This document shows, piece after piece, positions 31,462-37,225 of a DNA stretch of 37,225 bases. Position numbers and translations under genes: made by a program. Origin of the DNA: SZUA-430 sp046153995 (lineage in GTDB: Bacteria; Pseudomonadota; Alphaproteobacteria; Micropepsales; Micropepsaceae). The stretch lies in NCBI GenBank assembly GCA_046153995.1, contig JBJXEH010000080.1, positions 1-37,225 on the forward strand, written 5' to 3'. Position 1 is the first letter of the stretch; every line of letters starts with the position of its first letter. The notes under the pieces were generated by a model. That model searched no databases. It was not told where the DNA came from and saw only the letters and a list, made by a program, of their open reading frames with translations.

Positions 31462-32457
31462 TTAGAACCAATCGAACCAACCGCCGTCCTCTTCCTTCTT
31501 GTCGCCTGAAGTTGGCGCGGACGGTTTGGTACCGGCTTCGGGCGGCAGCGGAACGTCGGTCTTCGGCTTCGGCGCTGGTGCCGCAACAGGTGTTGCGTCA
31601 ACCGGCATCGGCGAAGGCGCCGTCGCAGTGGCGGGTGCAGTACGAATCTGCGCGACCGACTGCCCACCGTCCTTCTGACCGTATTCCTGCATCATCGCGA
31701 ACGTATCTTCGTACCACTCGCTGCCCGGATAGTTGTGGCCGAGCACGGCAGCCGCAGCGCGCGCCTCTTTGATGACGCCGAGCGACAAATAAGCTTCCAC
31801 CAAACGGTGCAACGCTTCGGGCACATGGCTTGTCGTCTGGTACTTCTCGATCACCGCGCGGAAGCGGCCGATCGACGCCACCTGCTCGCCGCGCTTCAAG
31901 TAGTAGCGCCCGATCGACATCTCTTTGCCGGCAAGGTGATCTTTCGTCAGGTCGAGCTTCAGCCGCGCGTCGCGCGCATAGTCCGTCTGCGGGAAGCGGC
32001 GGATCAGATCGCCCAGCGCCGCCATCGCCTGCTCCGTGCGGCGCTGATCGCGGCCGACGTCGACGATCTGTTCATAGTTCGACACCGCTTTCAGATAGTA
32101 GGCATACGGCGCGTCTTTGTTGCCGGGATGCAGTGTGATGAAACGGTCAGCCGCTTGGATCGACTCCGTGTACTTGTTCGCTTGGTAATAGCAGAACGCC
32201 GACATCAGGATCGCGCGCCGCGCCCAAACCGAATAGGGATGTTGCCGCTCCACCTCGTCGAACGCTTGCGCACCGGGAATCCAATTCGCCCGGTCGAGCT
32301 GAAGCAGCGCATCTTGATAGAGTTGCTCGACGGGCGTCTCGCGCACCTCGGCCCTCGGCGTCGGCGTATCGTCGCCGGCGCACGCCGTTAGCGGCATGGC
32401 GAGCGCAAACGCAACGCCGATCGAAAGGGTACGCAAACGAAGCGGAACAAGCGACAT
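31462..32457 (-). CDS. bamD: Outer-membrane assembly lipoprotein BamD, with Pro/Ala-rich tail
   Basis: A 331-residue TPR lipoprotein, essential part of the BAM complex that folds outer-membrane proteins. The signal ends in lipobox LTAC (Cys26). TPR region about 45-265: VEQLYQDALLQLDRANWIPGAQAFDEVERQHPYS, SAFCYYQANKYTESIQAADRFITLHPGN and YYLKRGEQVASIGRFRAVIEKYQTT are recognisable (quoted by their core segments). Residues about 275-325 are a low-complexity Pro/Ala/Lys extension ending in acidic EEDGG and the aromatic WFDWF. The tail length is more than in E. coli BamD (245 residues) and looks like a flexible linker with a terminal anchor. Confidence 0.94.
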   Translation of the reverse strand: MSLVPLRLRTLSIGVAFALAMPLTACAGDDTPTPRAEVRETPVEQLYQDALLQLDRANWIPGAQAFDEVERQHPYSVWARRAILMSAFCYYQANKYTESIQAADRFITLHPGNKDAPYAYYLKAVSNYEQIVDVGRDQRRTEQAMAALGDLIRRFPQTDYARDARLKLDLTKDHLAGKEMSIGRYYLKRGEQVASIGRFRAVIEKYQTTSHVPEALHRLVEAYLSLGVIKEARAAAAVLGHNYPGSEWYEDTFAMMQEYGQKDGGQSVAQIRTAPATATAPSPMPVDATPVAAPAPKPKTDVPLPPEAGTKPSAPTSGDKKEEDGGWFDWF

Positions 32458-32957
32458 GGGAACCGACGAGTTTGAGGGGCACCGAACTTGGCCCGCTTAA
32501 GGCACCGGTAGCGGTCCCTTGAACAGGCATCTCTCCCCTTCTTTACCGTAAGACTGGCCCCTCCGCCACCCTGCCAAACGGCAGCAGACCGCCCATTTTT
32601 AGCCCCGCGAGTCGGCGCAACAAGGGCCGATTTTCGCCCGGTATCCGGCTCCATTGCCGCGAAGCGTACGAAGTCTGCAACCGAATCGAGCGCAGAACCT
32701 CCATTCGTTACCAATTCCTTAACGGCGCCTCCAGGGCATTATGTCCCCGAAAATGCAACAACCACCAACCACAGATCGGCAATTCGAGCCGCCGGCAATC
32801 GCAAATTCTCTTCGACCGTTGTCCGTTGTTGCTTGGTTCGGCAAGGGTTCTCCGAAAACCTCCAGTGGGTTGTACTGCAACTTGCACTACCACCAGCCTG
32901 TTCAGTTTTTCGAACGGAAAGCTTCGCGCCAAGCGCGCGTTAACATGTCCCCGCGAC
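32458..32957. other. 500-base non-coding stretch between lpxC terminator and bamD
   Basis: No convincing gene on either strand. A small perfect hairpin CTGCC-AAAC-GGCAG is at 32571-32584. The bases just upstream of bamD should hold its promoter, but I see no clear -35/-10 pair. GTTACC...CCTTAACG near 32707-32723 and GTTAAC at 32939-32944 are AT-rich islands without the spacing of a CtrA site. Confidence 0.5.
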
Positions 32958-32997
32958 ACAAAAATAAAGGCGCTGCAGCAATTCTGCCGCAACGCCT
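32958..32997 (-). terminator. Intrinsic terminator of lpxC
   Basis: On the minus strand, just after the lpxC stop, AGGCGTTGCGGC pairs with GCTGCAGCGCCT over 12 positions (two G-U pairs), plus coordinates 32968-32997, followed by TTATTTTTG (from the A-rich run 32959-32967). A standard Rho-independent terminator that separates lpxC from the bamD unit. Confidence 0.85.
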
Positions 32998-33015
32998 CGA
33001 ATGCTTCGGAAGCGA

Positions 33016-33939
33016 TTACTCCGCCGCGGCGAGCCCGTAGACCGGACGCTCGACAACCGGCGCCGAACGGCGCGAGTGCAGCGTGACGTATTCCCACGCG
33101 TTCTTACGCGCAAACAGCTCACGCAGCAGCTTGTTGTTCAGCGCATGGCCCGTCTTGAAGCCGCGGAACTGTGCATAAAGCGGGCCGCCGGCAAGCGCCA
33201 TGTCGCCGACCAGATCGAGCAGCTTGTGACGCACGAATTCGTCCGCATAGCGCAGGCCGTCTTCGTTCATGATCCGCGCACCGTCGAGAACGATCGAGTT
33301 CGACAACGATCCGCCAAGCGCCAAGCCATTCTTTTGCAGATACTCGACCTCATGCCGGAAGCCGAACGTGCGCGCGCGCGCCAGTTCCGCCTTGAACGAC
33401 GGCGTATCGAGGTCGAACGAATAGAACTGGCGGTCGATAACCGGGCAGTTCTCGAACGCGATTTCGAGGTCGGCGGAAAAGCCAATGCCGGGACGAAGCT
33501 CGGCGTATTTGTCGCCGTCTTCCACGCGCACCGTCTCGCGCACGCGGATTGCGCGCACTGGCTCACCTTGCGCGACAACGCCGGCGCATTCGAGCAAGAA
33601 GACGAACGGCGCCGCGCTGCCGTCCATGATCGGAACTTCGGCGGCATCGATTTCGATAATGATATTCGTGATTTCGAGGCCGACGACAGCCGCCATCAGA
33701 TGCTCGATCGTGTGGACCTTCACGCCGTAAGCGTTGCCGATCGTGGTGCCGAGCTTCGTGTCGGTGACGCGGTCGAACCGGGCCGGGACGACGCCCGCAA
33801 CACCGGGATGATCCGTGCGGCGGAAAATGATGCCCGTGCCTTCGGGCGCCGGCAGCAACGTCAACGTAGAAAGAATCCCGGTGTGAACGCCAACGCCTTG
33901 GCAAACCATCCGGTTCTTGATTGTTTTTTGAAGCGCCAT
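33016..33939 (-). CDS. lpxC: UDP-3-O-acyl-N-acetylglucosamine deacetylase LpxC
   Basis: A 307-residue zinc deacetylase, the committed step of lipid A synthesis. Zinc ligands His80 (HTIEHLMAA), His237 and Asp241 (HKLLDLVGD) and catalytic His264 are all present, one off the E. coli numbering. The N terminus QKTIKNRMVCQGVGVHTG is canonical. It is cytoplasmic, downstream of ftsZ on the same strand as in many proteobacteria, with a long (449-base) leader region and its own terminator. Confidence 0.97.
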   Translation of the reverse strand: MALQKTIKNRMVCQGVGVHTGILSTLTLLPAPEGTGIIFRRTDHPGVAGVVPARFDRVTDTKLGTTIGNAYGVKVHTIEHLMAAVVGLEITNIIIEIDAAEVPIMDGSAAPFVFLLECAGVVAQGEPVRAIRVRETVRVEDGDKYAELRPGIGFSADLEIAFENCPVIDRQFYSFDLDTPSFKAELARARTFGFRHEVEYLQKNGLALGGSLSNSIVLDGARIMNEDGLRYADEFVRHKLLDLVGDMALAGGPLYAQFRGFKTGHALNNKLLRELFARKNAWEYVTLHSRRSAPVVERPVYGLAAAE

Positions 33940-34112
33940 AGCCCTCTACTCAACTCTAGTCTTGCTGCCGCCATCACGACTACCCGGGACCGGGCAAAGG
34001 AAACTCAAGCCGCGACGAACGCCGCGGGCGCGAACCGGACTAGGCCGCCCCCAACGGCTTGCAAGACAGCACCACCCCCACAAAGTCGGCACTACCCTTT
34101 AGATGACCACTC

Positions 34113-34215
34113 GCCCAGGTGTTGTATGATGACCTCAACACTCGGGCAGATGGCTCCATCGCCACGAAAACACTACCAGTGTGCCCGAATCGGCCGAAAT
34201 GACTTGTTGTTTCGG
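34113..34215 (-). promoter_or_regulatory. Cluster of hairpins in the ftsZ-lpxC gap (candidate structured lpxC leader)
   Basis: Three dyads in about 100 bases: GTGTTG (34119-34124)/CAACAC (34136-34141), extended by GCCC (34113-34116)/GGGC (34144-34147); ACACT (34170-34174)/AGTGT (34178-34182); CCGAAA (34194-34199)/TTTCGG (34210-34215). TCGGGCA (34142-34148) can instead pair with TGCCCGA (34182-34188), excluding the outer part of the first and second stems. On the minus strand this is 174-276 bases before the lpxC start. Whether it is transcribed is unknown. Confidence 0.35.
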
Positions 34216-34337
34216 TTTATTACCGCAGAAAGCCGCCAAAAAACGGCGCTTCGTAACCGCAGCATAAACCATTCCGGACCTCACATTTGTGCGCTTTTTG
34301 CAGCGCAGCGATTTCGCTCGCATCCGCGAGAAGCGAA

Positions 34338-34365
34338 ACGGCCCTCCGATCGCGCAGAGGGCCGT
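34338..34365 (-). terminator. Hairpin after ftsZ
   Basis: ACGGCCCTC (34338-34346) and GAGGGCCGT (34357-34365) form a perfect 9-bp stem, 24 bases after the ftsZ stop on the minus strand. The following bases TTCGCTTCTC are only moderately U-rich, so it may be a partial terminator allowing read-through to lpxC. The rest of the gap between ftsZ and lpxC (33940-34112, 34216-34337) shows no gene. Confidence 0.65.
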
Positions 34366-34388
34366 CCAAAACTGGAGGCGGAAGGGCG

Positions 34389-35948
34389 TTAGTTCACCTG
34401 GCGGCGCAGGAACGCGGGGATATCGAGTTGGTCGTCGACCGCCGCGCTTTGCTCGTCGCTGCGCACCCTTGCCGCCTGCTGCGCGCGCGTCTGAAGCGAG
34501 CGTGTTTCGCCGGGTTGGGCCGGCTCATGCGAAAGCCGCATGGTGGCTGGGTTGGTCCGCTGGACCAGCGGCTTCTTAGGTGCGGTACCGCCGATCGTGA
34601 TCCCAAACATCGAAAACCCACCGGCTTTCTTCGGCTCGGCCTGGAACTGCGGCGGCAACGGCGGCAACGGCTGACGGACCCGCGTGTATTCGCGCGCCGG
34701 GATATCGCGCTGCGGCTGCACGGATTCGATGATCGCGGACTCATAGACGTGGCTCTCGACCGCCGCATGGCTGCGCTGATCGATCTCGCGCGTCTCTTCG
34801 ATAGCGAGGCCCGACTGCACAATCTCACTGTGCATCGTGTGGACCGGATGTGCGGAGGCCGCCATTGGCGCCGTGATAGTGGGCGCGGGCGTTGCAGTGG
34901 CCCGGCGCGGCTCGGCCTTAACCTCCGGCGCGCGCTGAGCAATCGTTTGGGTCCGCGTCGGCACGGCTTGAGCCTTGGCTTCAATCGCGATGCCGGTCGC
35001 GACGACCGACACACGCATCTTGCCGCTCATCTTCTCGTCGAATGTCGAGCCGACGATGATGTTCGCTTCGGGATCGACCTCGGCGCGGATCTTGTTCGCG
35101 GCCTCGTCGACTTCGTAGAGTGTCAAATCCATGCCGCCAGTGATATTGATGAGCACGCCCCGCGCACCCTTCATCGACGTATGGTCGAGCAGCGGGTTTG
35201 AGATCGCGGCTTCCGCGGCTTCGATCGCGCGACGCTCGCCCTCGGCCTCGCCCATGCCCATCATGGCCGTGCCCATTTCGCGCATGACCGTGCGCACGTC
35301 GGCAAAGTCGAGATTGATGAGGCCCGGCATCACCATCAGATCGGTTACGCCCCGGACACCCGCATAAAGCACCTCGTCTGCCATCTCGAACGCTTTCGCA
35401 AACGTCGTCTTTTCATTCGCGATGCGGAACAGATTTTGGTTCGGCACGACGATCAGCGTATCGACGAACTCCTTGAGCTTCTCGATGCCTTCTTCGGCGA
35501 TACGCAGACGGCGCTGACCCTCAAACGAAAAAGGCTTCGTCACGACGCCGACAGTCAGCACACCCATCTCGCGCGCGATCTTCGCGATAATCGGTGCGGC
35601 ACCCGTGCCCGTACCGCCGCCCATACCGGCGGTGATGAAAACCATATGCGCTTGGTCGAGCACGGCTCTGATTTCGTCGTTGCTCTCTTCCGCAGCCGCA
35701 GAGCCGATGTCCGGTCGCGATCCCGCGCCCAAGCCTTGCGTGAGCTTCGTGCCCAACTGCAGGCAGCGGGTCGCCTTCGAATGCACGAGCGCCTGCGCGT
35801 CCGTGTTCGCGACGATGAACTCGACGCCCTCAAGTTCGGACGCAACCATGTTGTTGACGGCGTTGCCGCCGGCACCACCCACCCCGAACACCAGAATGCG
35901 AGGTTTGAGCTCCGTTAGATCGGGCGCTTGTATGTTATTGATGGCCAT
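34389..35948 (-). CDS. ftsZ: Cell division GTPase FtsZ with long C-terminal linker
   Basis: A 519-residue tubulin homologue forming the Z ring. The GTP-binding loop GGGTGTG is at 110-116, ANTDAQAL near 47-54 and the NVDFADV-type T7 region reads LINLDFADVRTVM. The folded core ends near residue 330; a linker of about 170 residues rich in Ala, Pro, Arg and Gln follows, then the conserved tail DDQLDIPAFLRRQVN (about 505-519), which binds FtsA and other partners. The long linker is usual in alphaproteobacteria. Start ATG 35948 with GGAGA about 9 bases upstream. It follows ftsA after 90 bases. Confidence 0.97.
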   Translation of the reverse strand: MAINNIQAPDLTELKPRILVFGVGGAGGNAVNNMVASELEGVEFIVANTDAQALVHSKATRCLQLGTKLTQGLGAGSRPDIGSAAAEESNDEIRAVLDQAHMVFITAGMGGGTGTGAAPIIAKIAREMGVLTVGVVTKPFSFEGQRRLRIAEEGIEKLKEFVDTLIVVPNQNLFRIANEKTTFAKAFEMADEVLYAGVRGVTDLMVMPGLINLDFADVRTVMREMGTAMMGMGEAEGERRAIEAAEAAISNPLLDHTSMKGARGVLINITGGMDLTLYEVDEAANKIRAEVDPEANIIVGSTFDEKMSGKMRVSVVATGIAIEAKAQAVPTRTQTIAQRAPEVKAEPRRATATPAPTITAPMAASAHPVHTMHSEIVQSGLAIEETREIDQRSHAAVESHVYESAIIESVQPQRDIPAREYTRVRQPLPPLPPQFQAEPKKAGGFSMFGITIGGTAPKKPLVQRTNPATMRLSHEPAQPGETRSLQTRAQQAARVRSDEQSAAVDDQLDIPAFLRRQVN

Positions 35949-36038
35949 CGCTTAGTCTCCATGCGTGACCTTCCCAAGCAAAACACCACACCGGCGCGTT
36001 TTCCGCGCTCGTTCTTTCTATTTTTGCACCGACAAGAG

Positions 36039-37225
36039 TTAAAAATTCTCTTTGATCCAGCGCGTTAGCCCCCCGAACCCTCGCGAAGCAGCACCATGAG
36101 TACCATAGGCGAGGCTGGGCGCATCGAAATCCGCGCCGGAATCCTTCACTTCGTTCGGCCGCTGTGACGCCCAAATCGCAAGCCCGGCGCAACCGGCAAA
36201 CGCAGGTCCGCTCGCCGCTTCCGCCAGGCCGCCAAGCTTGTGGGGCTTGCCGATCCGCACCTGTTTCGACAACACGCGCGCCGCGGTCTCGCGCGCACCG
36301 TTCAGCTGTGCGGCACCGCCCGTCAACACGACGCGGCGTCCAGAAATCGATGACAGACCGCTATCGACCAGCCGGTCGCGTACCATCTCGAACGTTTCTT
36401 CGATGCGCGGCTGAATGATTCCAGTCAGCACGGAGCGCGAGATCTGGCTCTCGCCCTCCCCGTCGTCCTCGCCCAGATGCGCAATCGTGATGAGATCACG
36501 CCCATCGTTCGGCCCAGAGAACGCACTACCGTGCAGCGTCTTGATTCGCTCGGCATTCGCAAGCGAGGTCGAAAGCCCGCGGGCGATGTCGCTGGTCACA
36601 TGGCCGCCGCCGACCGGCAGCACGTCCGAAAGCACAAGATTTCCGTCGAAAAACACGGCGATCGAGGTCGTACCCCCACCCATGTCGATGACGGTCGCCC
36701 CAAGCTCCATCTCGTCGGCAACAAGCGTCGACAGACCCGCGGCATAAGCCGTCACCGCCTTGCCCGAAATGTCCAAATGGCAACGGTCGATGCAGGCTTC
36801 CAAGTTCCGGATCGGTCCCGTGGCCGCCGTCACGGCATACATGGACACGCCCAGTGTATCGCCCACCATGCCGCGCGGATTACGGATGCCGCGGCTGCCG
36901 TCAATGGCGAAGCCGCCTGCCATGCAGTGAATAATTTCGCGCTCGGCCGAAGGTCCCTGCGCACGGCCGGTGGCATAGGCGCGGCGCAAATCCTCATCGC
37001 CAACTTCGTGACCGGCAATGGAGACTTCGACGTTGATTGTCCGGCTCTGCGGCTGCCCGCAGGAAATGCCGACGACGGTGTCCTTCAAAGTGATACCGGC
37101 CATCCGCTCGGCCTGCTCGACGGCGGCCCGGATGGAATCTTCGGCGGCGTTGATGTCGATGACGGTGGCCCCACGCACGCCACGGCTGGCGTGATGACCG
37201 ATACCCAGCACCTTCAGCTGCGGCT
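36039..37225 (-). CDS. ftsA: Cell division protein FtsA, C-terminal part (N terminus outside window)
   Basis: About 395 residues of an actin-like protein that tethers FtsZ to the membrane. The open reading continues to the window edge (PQLKVLGIGHHASRGVRG), so the GTG at 37211 is internal; some tens of N-terminal residues are missing. Visible: GATVIDINAAEDSIRAAVEQAERMAG (1C region), LGATVIDMGGGTTSIAVF (phosphate 2 loop), RVVLTGGAAQLNG (adenosine motif), and the C-terminal amphipathic membrane-targeting end GGLTRWIKENF. It is followed by ftsZ on the same strand. Confidence 0.95.
   Translation of the reverse strand, partial: PQLKVLGIGHHASRGVRGATVIDINAAEDSIRAAVEQAERMAGITLKDTVVGISCGQPQSRTINVEVSIAGHEVGDEDLRRAYATGRAQGPSAEREIIHCMAGGFAIDGSRGIRNPRGMVGDTLGVSMYAVTAATGPIRNLEACIDRCHLDISGKAVTAYAAGLSTLVADEMELGATVIDMGGGTTSIAVFFDGNLVLSDVLPVGGGHVTSDIARGLSTSLANAERIKTLHGSAFSGPNDGRDLITIAHLGEDDGEGESQISRSVLTGIIQPRIEETFEMVRDRLVDSGLSSISGRRVVLTGGAAQLNGARETAARVLSKQVRIGKPHKLGGLAEAASGPAFAGCAGLAIWASQRPNEVKDSGADFDAPSLAYGTHGAASRGFGGLTRWIKENF

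Noticed and set aside
32388..32714. Minus-strand frame of about 108 codons upstream of bamD
   Set aside because: It runs into the bamD signal peptide in a different frame, has skewed Arg/Ser composition, and shows no ribosome-binding site or domain.
32707..32723. Possible CtrA site near GTTACC...TTAACG
   Set aside because: The TTAA-N7-TTAA spacing is not met; only one half matches.
32741..33040. Plus-strand frame between bamD and lpxC
   Set aside because: It overlaps the lpxC terminator and 3' end and has no recognisable protein features.

Overview
The window is a GC-rich chromosomal segment of an alphaproteobacterium. Evidence for this is the ftsA-ftsZ-lpxC-bamD-recN-ligA order, the sspB-fumC-RHH-DUF4169 cluster, the hflK-hflC-degP group near thyA/folA, and a circularly permuted (two-piece) tmRNA gene. 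I cannot name the genus from sequence alone. Nearly all of it is ordinary, tightly packed coding sequence. There are no rRNA or tRNA genes, intact insertion sequences, prophage genes or CRISPR arrays that I can see.

Layout. 1-2309 (minus): the start of a DegP-type protease (cut by the window edge), hflC and hflK, a membrane protein quality-control unit. 2571-5104 (plus): Mrp Fe-S carrier ATPase, an SDR-like protein without the catalytic Tyr/Lys, and a kappa-GST-like isomerase. A small exported protein with a clear intrinsic terminator follows on the minus strand. 8417-5727 (minus): thyA, a GNAT acetyltransferase, folA and an SMP-30 lactonase, each joined to the next by a 4-base stop/start overlap. 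8535-8806 (plus): permuted ssrA, with encoded tag ANDNEMALAA. 8817-12326: mscL, an OYE-family reductase, a SMI1-like/ankyrin protein and a lipoprotein. 12435-13321: tspO and a BLUF photoreceptor, convergent with overlapping stop codons. 15842-13407 (minus): an operon of a multipass membrane protein, a Tat-exported Acg-like nitroreductase and a MarR regulator, preceded by a promoter carrying two matching dyad sites. 16069-19517 (plus): sspB, fumC, an RHH protein, DUF4169 and a CoA transferase. 19551-27648: uvrD and prmA, then pepP and a VOC protein, with a divergent DJ-1/GlxA pair lying between prmA and pepP, and a small exported orphan at the end. 27655-37225 (minus): ligA, recN, bamD, lpxC, ftsZ and the 3' part of ftsA (division, envelope and repair).

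How the parts connect. The tmRNA tag and SspB are two halves of one ribosome-rescue/proteolysis route: SspB should recognise the ANDN part of the tag and ClpX the C-terminal LAA. Folate/dTMP genes form one translationally coupled unit. The division/envelope cluster couples septum formation (FtsA, FtsZ) to lipid A synthesis (LpxC) and outer-membrane protein assembly (BamD).

The less ordinary signals are mostly non-coding: a 26-bp-arm palindrome at 15943-15996; a second, 27-bp-arm inverted repeat at 26339-26414 that ends exactly at a start codon; a promoter with twin ATTC-N4-GAAT dyads exactly 21 bp apart; and a group of mutually exclusive hairpins in the ftsZ-lpxC gap. I found no convincing new multi-gene system.
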